Shown one piece after another: positions 26,630-34,860 of a stretch of DNA of 64,000 nucleotides. The DNA lies in assembly GCF_022790535.1 (NCBI RefSeq), contig NZ_LOHG01000011.1, positions 87,820-151,819 on the forward strand. The letters are read 5' to 3'. The notes beneath the pieces are model-generated. The model made no database searches. It was given only the letters and a program-made list of their open reading frames with translations, and was not told the origin of the DNA. The position numbers and the translations under genes are program-made. How positions within the stretch are numbered: the stretch's first letter is position 1; every line of letters starts with the position of its first letter. Source of the stretch: Pseudomonas maioricensis. Lineage in GTDB: Bacteria > Pseudomonadota > Gammaproteobacteria > Pseudomonadales > Pseudomonadaceae.

Positions 26630-27172
26630 ATGAGCAACAGAGCCCTGATTGTCATTGATGTACAACATTCCTTTCGCCACTCCGCCTATTGGTCCGAAAC
26701 CGGCCTGCCGGGCTACCTGAAAAATCAACAGGCGTTGATTGACGGCTGTGTCCAGCAAGGCATCCCCGTGGTACAAGTCTTCCACGTTGAGGAGCAGGGA
26801 CACTTTTCCCTGGCTTCGGGCCATGTGAAAACCCTGGACGAGGTATCAATCAACCCTGACGTGATCATTCACAAGCGTCACCACAGCGCTTTCGCAGGCA
26901 CCCCACTGGCCAGTTGGCTGAGGGAGAGAAACATCAATTCCTTGATCATCAGCGGCATCCGCACCGAACAGTGCTGTGAAACCACTACACGTCACGCTTC
27001 AGACAGTGGCTTCAACGTGGACTTCGTCAGCGAGGCGACTTTGACGTTCCCCATGACTCACTCACGCAGTGGCCGCACTTATAGTCCGGCGGACATTCGT
27101 GAGCGTACCGAATTGGTGCTGGAAGATCGCTTTGCCCGGATTACCACCGCCGCTCAGGCACTGGCAGGTTAA
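26630..27172 (+). CDS. Isochorismatase-like cysteine hydrolase
   Basis: The 180-residue alpha/beta hydrolase has the family motifs ALIVIDVQHSF (catalytic Asp, residues 4-14), the Lys in IIHKRHHSAF and SGIRTEQCCETTTRHA with the nucleophile Cys. Such enzymes hydrolyse isochorismate, nicotinamide or other amides; the substrate is not evident. The start has AGAGGA upstream. The GlxA-type regulator starts three bases after its stop, so the two are co-transcribed, and the regulator may control this hydrolase. Confidence 0.9.
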   Translation: MSNRALIVIDVQHSFRHSAYWSETGLPGYLKNQQALIDGCVQQGIPVVQVFHVEEQGHFSLASGHVKTLDEVSINPDVIIHKRHHSAFAGTPLASWLRERNINSLIISGIRTEQCCETTTRHASDSGFNVDFVSEATLTFPMTHSRSGRTYSPADIRERTELVLEDRFARITTAAQALAG

Positions 27173-27175
27173 ACG

Positions 27176-28150
27176 ATGATCGTCCCGGTGTTGTTTGTAC
27201 TGCTGCCCAATGTGCTGATGCTTGATCTCGCAGGCCCGGCGGAAGTACTGCGCATGGCCTCGCAACTTGAAGGCCCGAACGGGCTGGATTTTGATTTGCA
27301 GTACGTCAGCCCGGTGCCTTCACTGCAATCATCAATCGGCCTGCCACTCGCAGGTCTTGCGCCTTTGCCGGAGACCCTGTCGCCAGGGACGATGGTCGTG
27401 CTGGTGGGCTCTACAACGAACCTGTCACCTTCTGGTCTACTGGAATTCGAGTCAGCCAGCGCCGCCGTCACCGACTGGCTTCGTCAGGTATTCGAGCCGT
27501 CAGGCGAGCGATTGGTGTGCATTTGCGCCGGGGCGTTAAGTGCCGCAAGAGCGGGTTTGCTGGACGGCCGACAATGCACCACCCACCATTCCCTTTGCAC
27601 GACGTTGCAGGCTCTCGCGCCAACGGCACGAGTCCTGGAAAACCGGCTGTATGTGACTGACGGTCAAATCAGCTGCAGCGCTGGCGTCACGGCGGGCATA
27701 GACCTGATGCTGCATCTGCTCGCCGAACTGGCAGGACCACAAATGGCCTGCGCGGTGGCTCGGGACATGGTCGTGTACATGCGGCGTGGCGGCGCAGACC
27801 CGCAACTGTCGCCCTGGGTCAGCGGCCGCAACCACTTGCATCCCGCACTCCATCGGGTGCAGGACGCACTCACCGCAGCACCGTGCGATGACTGGAGCGT
27901 GACTCGCATGGCAAGCCTGGCCTGTACCAGCAGCCGACATCTGGCGCGTCTGTTCCATGAGCACGCTGGGGTTAGCCCGCTCGATTACTTACACCGGCTG
28001 CGGGTCAGCGTCGCCCGCGAACTGTTGGCCCAATCAAACCTTGATATGGAAGCCATCGCTGAACGCGCAGGTTTCGGCTCGGCCAGACATCTACGCCGTA
28101 TCTGGGGCAAGTACGAAACCGCTCCGCCATCGGAAAGCCGGTACGTTTAG
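27176..28150 (+). CDS. GlxA-type transcriptional regulator (DJ-1/PfpI plus AraC domains)
   Basis: The 324-residue protein has an N-terminal class-I glutamine amidotransferase-like (DJ-1/PfpI) sensor domain (residues 3-185), with CICAGALSAARAGLLDGR at the nucleophile elbow. A C-terminal AraC DNA-binding domain (about 220-315) contains SRHLARLFHEHAGVSPLDYL and AIAERAGFGSARHLRRIW. GlxA-type activators often sense amine compounds (for example GbdR and ArgR in pseudomonads). It follows the isochorismatase-like gene by three bases. Confidence 0.9.
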   Translation: MIVPVLFVLLPNVLMLDLAGPAEVLRMASQLEGPNGLDFDLQYVSPVPSLQSSIGLPLAGLAPLPETLSPGTMVVLVGSTTNLSPSGLLEFESASAAVTDWLRQVFEPSGERLVCICAGALSAARAGLLDGRQCTTHHSLCTTLQALAPTARVLENRLYVTDGQISCSAGVTAGIDLMLHLLAELAGPQMACAVARDMVVYMRRGGADPQLSPWVSGRNHLHPALHRVQDALTAAPCDDWSVTRMASLACTSSRHLARLFHEHAGVSPLDYLHRLRVSVARELLAQSNLDMEAIAERAGFGSARHLRRIWGKYETAPPSESRYV

Positions 28151-28389
28151 TCGCACGCTCCTGAGTCAGTTGCAAGACGAATACAAAGGGGTGATTGATG
28201 TATTTATGAACCTCACTCAGCAGTCCTTGCGGATTTATCACTCTAGTGCGCGCTACACGTGGCTCTTATATTGATGCCGGATGCATCAGCAAGCGCTTGA
28301 GTAAGCGCGATATCGCTTTCCTCTTCCCCTCCCCGTCACGGTGCTCAACTCCCGACCAGGCTCATCTATCTGGAATTGCAGAGAACGCT

Positions 28390-28983
28390 ATGACCGACAG
28401 TTACGACCCCATACGCCGGGCAATGATGATTGCGCTTGCCGCACTACCACTAAGCGGAACTGCGTCCGCCTATAGCCAGGCGGGCGAAGTCCGGCACACC
28501 GGTTCGCGGACCCTCGTGGCGTACTTTTCCCGCTCTGGAAATACGCGTGTCGTCGCAGGCTTGATCCAGCGATCGCTGGCCACTGACGTATTCGAAATCC
28601 GGACCGCCTCGCCCTACCCCGAGGATTACCTGGAGACGGTGGAACAAGCCCGGCAGGAGCGTGACGCGGGATACGAGCCGGAACTGGACATGAAGATTTC
28701 TGACATTCAACGCTACGACACCGTGCTGCTCGGCTTCCCTGTCTGGGGAGAAACCGCTCCACCAGTGATTCGCGCATTCCTGAGCGCCCACGACCTGGCC
28801 GGTAAAACACTGATTCCGTTTATCACCCATGGAGGCTACGGCCTGGGTAATAGCTTGAAGGTCCTTTCAAGCCACGTCCTTAAAGCCCGACTGCTGGAAG
28901 GTTTCGTGATGCAGGCCGATCAGGAAAGGCAAACCATGAACAGCGTCGAGAGCTGGTTGAGCGAAGCAAAGCTCAAGGGCTGA
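28390..28983 (+). CDS. Flavodoxin-family protein with Tat-like leader
   Basis: The 197-residue protein carries the flavodoxin FMN-phosphate loop YFSRSGNTRVV (about residues 44-54) and the motifs GFPVWGETAPP and THGGYGLGNS. Preceding it is IRRAMMIALAALPLSGTASA, a twin-arginine pair followed by a moderately hydrophobic stretch and an AxA site, which suggests export of the folded flavoprotein by Tat. The longer frame from 28246 is not supported by a ribosome site; AGAGAA before 28390 is acceptable. A flavodoxin-like oxidoreductase role is likely; the partner is unknown. Confidence 0.85.
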   Translation: MTDSYDPIRRAMMIALAALPLSGTASAYSQAGEVRHTGSRTLVAYFSRSGNTRVVAGLIQRSLATDVFEIRTASPYPEDYLETVEQARQERDAGYEPELDMKISDIQRYDTVLLGFPVWGETAPPVIRAFLSAHDLAGKTLIPFITHGGYGLGNSLKVLSSHVLKARLLEGFVMQADQERQTMNSVESWLSEAKLKG

Positions 28984-29028
28984 ACGCTTCAGAATTATCA
29001 CTTCCCGCCAAACGCGGTGGCACACCCG

Positions 29029-29127
29029 ATGAGGTTGGGGCCGGAAGGCACGTTTATCACCGGCAGCGACATCCTCATGGACGGTGGTGTTACGGCGCAG
29101 TACTGGTATGGCGAGGATATGGGCTGA
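29029..29127 (+). pseudogene. 3' remnant of a short-chain dehydrogenase gene
   Basis: Just after the flavodoxin stop the plus strand encodes GPEGTFITGSDILMDGGVTA and then QYWYGEDMG before a TGA at 29125. This is the conserved C-terminal end of SDR oxidoreductases (the FITGxxxxxDGG motif). Upstream in frame there is no SDR body; the reading frame runs into the flavodoxin stop codon at 28981. The rest of the gene was presumably deleted when the flavodoxin gene or its flank was joined here. Confidence 0.8.
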
Positions 29128-29160
29128 ACGAACGCCCAAACCAGAGCGTTGCAATACCCC

Positions 29161-29234
29161 CTGTAGGAGCTGCCGAAGGCTGCGATGGCGGTGTATCAGG
29201 CATAACTGATCGCAGCCTTCGGCAGCTCCTACAG
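29161..29234. repeat. REP doublet (REPIN-like)
   Basis: Inverted repeat opening CTGTAGGAGCTGCCGAAGGC and closing with its complement GCTCCTACAG; GATGGCGGTGTATCAG lies in the middle, as in the copies at 23586 and 51835. Confidence 0.9.
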
Positions 29235-29283
29235 AATATGCATTTCAGGCTTCTACGGAGGGTTGCGTTTGCAGCGCAACGGC

Positions 29284-30054
29284 CTAGCGGATCTCATTGA
29301 CGTACATGAAGTGCTCAGTGCTCGCACGCTGGTGGGTCATCATCACCGGCGTAGCCGCCTGATCGAATGACACAGCATCAATGATCATCAGCGCATGGGG
29401 CGCAGTCAGTTCAAGCAGACGGCAATCCTCTTCATTGGCCAGGCCAGCGGTCAGTTGCTCGCGCACGGCTGCAACTCGCAGACCGTACTGTTCCAGCAGA
29501 TAGCGATACAGCAACTCTGGCAGCTCATCCGGCCCCGGGAAGTCCGGCACCTTGCTGGCCACAATCGTGAACTGCTCGTGCATGGCGGCCACGCCGTCGA
29601 TGCTGCGCAGACGGTGCAATCGATACACAGGGCTGCCTGCTTCGATCAGGAGCTTTTCAGCATCCTGCGCACTCGCTTCGCCTAACTGATAATCGAGCAA
29701 TACGGTGCGCGACTTGAGCAGTGCCCCTTCCTTATTGTGCAAACGAAAGTACTGAAAGAAATAGCGCAGGTTGTGCAGTGGCGCCCAGCCAGTCACCACG
29801 GTGCCCGTCTTGCGGCGGCGCATCAGCATCCCTTCGGACACCAGTTCGGCCAGTGCACGGCGGATGGTGCCGACTGACACGCCAAAATCAGCGGCCAGCG
29901 CGTTTTCGCTGGGTATCACCGTGCCGCTGGTCCACTCACCGAGCAGAATCGCCTCGGATATCTGCCGTTTGACCACTTCATAAAGAGGCGCACTGTCGTT
30001 TTCGCTCAGCCGCGAAAAATTCCCGGATGCGGGCGGCGAATTGCTATCTGTCAT
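29284..30054 (-). CDS. GntR-family regulator with UTRA domain
   Basis: The 256-residue protein has a GntR winged helix (about residues 20-88; SENALAADFGVSVGTIRRALAELV as recognition region) and a UTRA effector domain (about 105-250), so it is of the HutC subfamily. These are usually repressors released by a small ligand. It diverges from the M20/ABC/OprD operon across 69 bases that hold a CTATA palindrome, so it probably represses that operon and itself. AAGGA precedes the ATG. Confidence 0.92.
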   Translation of the reverse strand: MTDSNSPPASGNFSRLSENDSAPLYEVVKRQISEAILLGEWTSGTVIPSENALAADFGVSVGTIRRALAELVSEGMLMRRRKTGTVVTGWAPLHNLRYFFQYFRLHNKEGALLKSRTVLLDYQLGEASAQDAEKLLIEAGSPVYRLHRLRSIDGVAAMHEQFTIVASKVPDFPGPDELPELLYRYLLEQYGLRVAAVREQLTAGLANEEDCRLLELTAPHALMIIDAVSFDQAATPVMMTHQRASTEHFMYVNEIR

Positions 30055-30089
30055 CTTTTTTCCTTGACGGGCCGTGCGTGGATACTTAA

Positions 30090-30104
30090 CTATAAACTAT
30101 ATAG
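30090..30104. promoter_or_regulatory. CTATA palindrome, candidate GntR operator
   Basis: CTATA (30090-30094) and TATAG (30100-30104) form a perfect inverted repeat around AACTA in an A/T-rich stretch between the divergent GntR gene and the M20 operon. HutC-type GntR proteins bind short palindromes with T-rich arms; linking it to this regulator is inference. Confidence 0.5.
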
Positions 30105-30123
30105 AAATACATCGAGAGCAAAA

Positions 30124-31404
30124 ATGACGACGAATGCAGCGCTGAAACAGGCACTCCAGTCGATCGAAGCGGATCATGATTCGCTCATCAGCGATCTGCA
30201 ACGAATGATCGCCGTGGACACCTGTTTTCCTCCGGGAGCAGGCTATGGTGCGTTTGCCGACCTGATGGAAGAATTAGTCACGCCACTGGCCATGAACACC
30301 CGGCGCGTCACGGTGCCCGAGGCGCTGTGGCAGACCCGCAGTGGCGAAGCCTATGGCGAGCGCATCAATCTTGTCGCCCGCCAGGCAGGAGATCAGGAGG
30401 TGTGTAGCCTGTATTTCCACGTCGACACGGTACCGCCCGGCGACGGCTGGACCCAGCCGCCGCTGCAACTGACCGAGGTTGAAGGCAAGCTCATCGGACG
30501 CGGCACCGCTGACATGAAAGGCAGTATTGCCTCTACCCTCGCCGCCTTGCGCGCCGCGCAGCGTTTCAATTTGCCGTTGCGTTACTGCCCTTCGCTGCTG
30601 CTGTGCACTGATGAAGAAGGCGGTTTGTACCCCGGCATTCGTTATCTGGCTGAACAACAGTTGGTCGAAGGCCATATCCTCAGTTTCAACGGCGGCGCGG
30701 CTCCGCGTATCTGGGCGGGCTGTTTCGGCAGTGTCGATTTGAAGATTACCGTCAAAGGGCGGTCTTCTCATTCGGGTGAGCCGGTCAACGCGATCAATGC
30801 CATCGAACAGAGCCTGCCGCTACTGAATGCGCTGCACAGTCTTAAACAGCAGGTGCAACAGCGAGCCTGGCCGATGCCCGCGCCACCGCATTACAACGGC
30901 GCCCCGCTGATTTCACGCATGACGCTGGCCGCTGCACATGGTGGCAGCAAGGGATCAACCGTCCCGGCGCAATTCGAGATTCTGATCAATCGCCGCTATG
31001 CGCCGCAGGAGCCATTCGAACAGGTCATGGCTGAATTGCAGCAGTGCATCGATACCGCCATGGCTGATAGCGAAGCGTTGTCCGTTGAACACGAAATCAT
31101 CGGTCATCTGGCGCCGGTCGCAGACCCTACAGGCCCGCACTGGCCACGCTGGCAGGCGGCACTTGGGGTTGGCTTTGGCTTCACTGAAGAACAATTCCAG
31201 TGCTATGGCTCGTCGAGTAGCTCGGACATGGGCTGGGTACAGCAAGCCGGCATTCAGGAGATTCTCCTGGGTGGGCTGATCCGTCCGGAAAGCCGGATCC
31301 ATGCCGCTGACGAATACACCACGCGCGGCGATCTGGTCGCATTGGCGCAATCGATTCTGGCTTATCTGGCAGCGGACTTTACCCCGCCAGCTCAGCCTGA
31401 CTGA
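30124..31404 (+). CDS. M20-family metallohydrolase (ArgE/DapE-like)
   Basis: The 426-residue enzyme has all di-zinc ligands of M20 peptidases: H99 and D101 (YFHVDTVPPG), the bridging D130 (GRGTADMKG), catalytic E164 with E165 (CTDEEGG) and a late His in RIHAADEY. These enzymes cleave N-acyl, carbamoyl or peptide bonds. It is the first gene of the operon. The start at 30124 has GAGAG upstream; an in-frame TTG/ATG-like start at 30064 would overlap the operator. The substrate is unknown but should be a compound imported by the adjacent ABC system. Confidence 0.9.
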   Translation: MTTNAALKQALQSIEADHDSLISDLQRMIAVDTCFPPGAGYGAFADLMEELVTPLAMNTRRVTVPEALWQTRSGEAYGERINLVARQAGDQEVCSLYFHVDTVPPGDGWTQPPLQLTEVEGKLIGRGTADMKGSIASTLAALRAAQRFNLPLRYCPSLLLCTDEEGGLYPGIRYLAEQQLVEGHILSFNGGAAPRIWAGCFGSVDLKITVKGRSSHSGEPVNAINAIEQSLPLLNALHSLKQQVQQRAWPMPAPPHYNGAPLISRMTLAAAHGGSKGSTVPAQFEILINRRYAPQEPFEQVMAELQQCIDTAMADSEALSVEHEIIGHLAPVADPTGPHWPRWQAALGVGFGFTEEQFQCYGSSSSSDMGWVQQAGIQEILLGGLIRPESRIHAADEYTTRGDLVALAQSILAYLAADFTPPAQPD

Positions 31405-31499
31405 ACACTGTAAGCCCCGAAGACCGGCATCAAGACTGGTTATCGGCTTTGTTTTACCTGGCTGCCCTACGCCCACTCATTGCTAAGTGAAGTATCGCC

Positions 31500-33071
31500 A
31501 TGACCACAGTTTTCAGGCTCAATCGCCGTCGTTTCCTGACCACCTCCGCCATTGTCACCGGCGCAGCGATGCTGCCGTTCTCCAGCACGCTATGGGCTGC
31601 AGCCGCTGCACGCAAAGGCGGCACCTTGCGGATCAGCGTCGATCAGGCAGTTGGCATGCTCAATCCGCTGCTGGCGCGGGTCAATCCTGAGTACTTGCTC
31701 AGCGAGTTGCTCTACAACGGGCTGACGCGCCTGAGCCAGGATATGCAGGCCGAACCCGATCTGGCTCAATCCTGGAGCCATAACGATACCCTCACGGAGT
31801 GGACGTTCACGCTGCGCAGCAATGTGCTCTTCCATGACGGCAGTACTTGCACGGCCAAGGACGTCGCCGCCAGCCTGCAGGCGATCCTTGATCCGAAGAC
31901 GGCCTCACCCGGCCTGCGCAACATCGGCCCGATCCAGAGCGTAGAGGCGCTGGATGATTTGCGCGTCAAGCTGACCACCAGTGCACCGTACGCCGACCTG
32001 CCGGTGAGCCTGGCTTATCCGGACGCCAAGATCGTCCCGGCCGCCATCGTGCAAGGCGACCTGAGCCGCCTCTCCCGCGAAGCCGTGGGCACCGGTCCTT
32101 TCAAGTTGGTGTCATTCGAACCTGAACGCATGGTGGTCGTTGCCCGCAACGAGCGTTTCTACGACCCGCAGCGTCCGCATCTGGACCGCGTTGAAATCCG
32201 TGTGTACCCAGACCCGTCTTCAGAAAGCTCGGCGCTGATGTCCGGCGACATCGACCTCATGCTTTCCGCTCAAGCCACTGAGTTCAGTCGTCTCAGTGAA
32301 GCCAGCGGGGTCAAAGGCCTGCGCGTCGCTTCCGGTCAATTCCTGAACATCAACATGGCCTGCGATCAACCGCCGTTCAACGACGTTCGCGTTCGCCAGG
32401 CGCTGTCCCTGTGTGTTGACCGCGCAGCGCTGGTGGATTTTGTCGCTGAAGGCTTTGGTACGCCCGGCAATGACACCCCGCTCAATGCCGCCTACCGCTA
32501 CCACAGCGACATCGCCTTGCGCGAAGCCAACATTGAGCAGGCAAAGAAACTGCTGGCCGATGCGGGTTACCCGAACGGTCTGGACATCACACTGGTTGCC
32601 TCGGACAAACCGTCCACACGCACGCAACTCGGCATCGCGGTGCGTGAAATGGCCAAGCCTGCCGGTTTCAACATCAACGTTGCGACCATGGCCAACAGCA
32701 CCTATCTGGATCAGGTCTGGAAGAAGGGCAACTTCTACGTTGGCTTCTACAACATGCAGCCCTCCGCGGACGCAGTGTTCTCGCTGCTGTACACGTCGAA
32801 CGCCGCCTGGAACGAAACCCGCTGGAACAACGCCGAGTTCGACGCGGCTGTTGCCGCCGCGCGTGGCACTGACGACCCGGTCAAACGCGCCGCCCTGTAC
32901 GCCACCGCGCAAAAACTCATGCACGAACAAGTGCCGTCACTGATCCCGACTTTCTTTGATGTACTGGCCGCACAGCGCAACTACGTTCAGGGCTATCAAC
33001 TGCACCCACGCGGCGCGGTATTCCGTCTTGATCAGGCATGGCTGGACGACAGCGCGCCAAAGCGTGGATAA
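31500..33071 (+). CDS. ABC transporter substrate-binding protein (family 5, Tat leader)
   Basis: The 523-residue periplasmic protein belongs to the peptide/opine/nickel (SBP_bac_5) family. The leader NRRRFLTTSAIVTGAAMLPF is a twin-arginine signal. The mature part shows the family features KGGTLRISVDQ, SWTF-like TEWTFTLRSNVLFHDGSTCTAKDV and a long second lobe. It captures a peptide-like ligand and passes it to the two permeases that follow. It starts 95 bases after the first M20 gene. Confidence 0.93.
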   Translation: MTTVFRLNRRRFLTTSAIVTGAAMLPFSSTLWAAAAARKGGTLRISVDQAVGMLNPLLARVNPEYLLSELLYNGLTRLSQDMQAEPDLAQSWSHNDTLTEWTFTLRSNVLFHDGSTCTAKDVAASLQAILDPKTASPGLRNIGPIQSVEALDDLRVKLTTSAPYADLPVSLAYPDAKIVPAAIVQGDLSRLSREAVGTGPFKLVSFEPERMVVVARNERFYDPQRPHLDRVEIRVYPDPSSESSALMSGDIDLMLSAQATEFSRLSEASGVKGLRVASGQFLNINMACDQPPFNDVRVRQALSLCVDRAALVDFVAEGFGTPGNDTPLNAAYRYHSDIALREANIEQAKKLLADAGYPNGLDITLVASDKPSTRTQLGIAVREMAKPAGFNINVATMANSTYLDQVWKKGNFYVGFYNMQPSADAVFSLLYTSNAAWNETRWNNAEFDAAVAAARGTDDPVKRAALYATAQKLMHEQVPSLIPTFFDVLAAQRNYVQGYQLHPRGAVFRLDQAWLDDSAPKRG

Positions 33072-33086
33072 ACCGAGGATAAACCT

Positions 33087-34034
33087 GTGACTGCTGCTTA
33101 TCTGACCAAGCGTTTGCTGTTGGTCGTGTACACCCTGCTGATCGTGTCACTGCTGGTCTTTGCCATTACCCAGTTGCTGCCCGCCGATGCCGCGGTGACG
33201 CTGCTGGGCCAGAGCGCCACGCCTGAAGCCCTCGCCGCTCTGCGGACAAAACTCGGGCTTGATCAACCTGCCTGGCTGCAATTCAGTCACTGGCTGATGG
33301 CTGTGTTGCAGGGGGATCTCGGCGTGTCGATGCGTAATGGCCAGCCGGTGCTGGGGTCGCTGCTTGATGCGCTCGGCCGCTCGCTGCTGTTGGCGGCCTG
33401 CTCGTTGCTGCTGATGCTGGCAGTGGCGATTCCATTGGGGATCATTGCCGCTGTGAGGCGTGGCCGTCCGGTCGACCTGATCATCGGCGTGCTCTCCTAT
33501 ATAGGTGTGTCATTGCCGGAGTTCGTCACCGCCACACTGCTGATCCTGCTCTTTGCCGATGTCTGGCAATGGCTGCCAGCAACCGGTTATGTGCCTCTTG
33601 GCGACAACTTCGTAGAAGGCATCCGCCACTTGGTTCTGCCGACGCTGACGGTGTCGATGATCATGGTTGCCCATGTTTCCCGCATGGTGCGCTCGGAAAT
33701 GGTCGATGTACTGGAGACCGACTATATCCGCGCTGCCCGCCTTAAAGGCCTGACACGGCGGCGGGTATTGCTGCGTCACGCGCTGCGCAACGGCTTGCTG
33801 CCAACCATCACCATCGTCGCTCTGGACGTGGGTTACCTGCTGGGCGGCATCGTCGTGGTCGAGGAGATTTTCAACATCCCGGGGATCGGCCGCGAACTGC
33901 TGGTGGCTGTCGCTGCCCGCGACTTACCGGCGATTCAGGGCGGTGTGCTGATCCTTGCTGCTACCTATTGCGTGGTCAACTTTGTGGCTGACCTGACCTA
34001 TGCCTATCTCGACCGGCGAATTCAATATGCGTAA
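33087..34034 (+). CDS. ABC transporter permease (DppB/OppB type)
   Basis: The 315-residue inner-membrane protein has six predicted helices and the EAA loop DYIRAARLKGLTRRRVLLRH that contacts the ATPase, with the family N-terminus (LTKRLLLVVYTLLIVSLLVF). The start codon is GTG, after CGAGGA. It overlaps the next permease gene by eight bases (ATGCGTAA). Confidence 0.93.
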   Translation: MTAAYLTKRLLLVVYTLLIVSLLVFAITQLLPADAAVTLLGQSATPEALAALRTKLGLDQPAWLQFSHWLMAVLQGDLGVSMRNGQPVLGSLLDALGRSLLLAACSLLLMLAVAIPLGIIAAVRRGRPVDLIIGVLSYIGVSLPEFVTATLLILLFADVWQWLPATGYVPLGDNFVEGIRHLVLPTLTVSMIMVAHVSRMVRSEMVDVLETDYIRAARLKGLTRRRVLLRHALRNGLLPTITIVALDVGYLLGGIVVVEEIFNIPGIGRELLVAVAARDLPAIQGGVLILAATYCVVNFVADLTYAYLDRRIQYA

Positions 34035-34860
34035 TGTTTTTTACCGGCTGCTGGCAACGCCTCAGGGCTTGCTGGGCAGTCTTATCCTGCTGCTCGCTGT
34101 GGTGCTGGTGGTTGCCGGGCCAGCCCTGGCGCCATTCGACCCGGAAGCCATTTCGATTCTTGCCCGCTACAAGGCGCCGAGCCTGGTGCATTGGCTGGGC
34201 ACGGATCAGATGGGCCGTGACATCCTCAGCCGCGTGCTGATCGGCGCGCGAGCGACCATTTCGTTATCGGTCTTTGCGACTGCCATGGCGATGCTCATCG
34301 GCGCATTGCTCGGCACCGTCAGCGGTTATATCGGCGGACGTATCGACGAAGCGCTGATGCGTACGCTGGATGCGGTGATGTCGATCCCTACCCTGCTGTT
34401 TGCGTTGTTGATTGTCAGCACCCTGGGCAGAAGCGATTTCAACGCGGTACTGGCCATCACCATTGCTTTCGTACCCGGCATGGCACGGATTGCCCGCAGC
34501 GTCGCCCTCGCCGCTCGCCGTCAGGACTATGTGAATGCCGCCATTGCCCGGGGCGAATCCACCGCCTACATCGTCATTCGGGAAATGCTGCCCAATATCG
34601 TGGCGCCGATCATCGTGGAGGCGACCATACGCGTGGCCTTCGCCATCATGCTGTTCGCGACGCTCAGTTTTCTGGGCCTTGGCGCGCAACCACCACAGCC
34701 AGAATGGGGCCTGATGGTGGCCGAAGCGCGGCGCTATTTCTTTCAGGCACCGTGGATGATGCTGATGCCGGGTCTGGCCATCGCCATCATTGCGATCGGT
34801 TTCAACTTGCTGGGTGATGGCTTGCGCGATGCCCTTAATCCTAAGGGGCACCGCTCATGA
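34027..34860 (+). CDS. ABC transporter permease (DppC/OppC type)
   Basis: The 277-residue partner permease has an N-terminal helix, the OppC-type motif HWLGTDQMGRDILSRVLIGAR and a permease core with the EAA loop DYVNAAIARGESTAYIVIREM. I use the ATG at 34027, which overlaps the previous stop, rather than 34000. Its stop overlaps the ATPase start (ATGA), so the complex is expressed in coupled fashion. Confidence 0.93.
   Translation: MRNVFYRLLATPQGLLGSLILLLAVVLVVAGPALAPFDPEAISILARYKAPSLVHWLGTDQMGRDILSRVLIGARATISLSVFATAMAMLIGALLGTVSGYIGGRIDEALMRTLDAVMSIPTLLFALLIVSTLGRSDFNAVLAITIAFVPGMARIARSVALAARRQDYVNAAIARGESTAYIVIREMLPNIVAPIIVEATIRVAFAIMLFATLSFLGLGAQPPQPEWGLMVAEARRYFFQAPWMMLMPGLAIAIIAIGFNLLGDGLRDALNPKGHRS

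Noticed and set aside
26656..26665. TGTACAAC inside the isochorismatase-like gene as a third operator
   Set aside because: It is a lone half-site inside coding sequence near the start and has no partner arm. Other GTACA matches, such as 17061 and 20091, are also coding.
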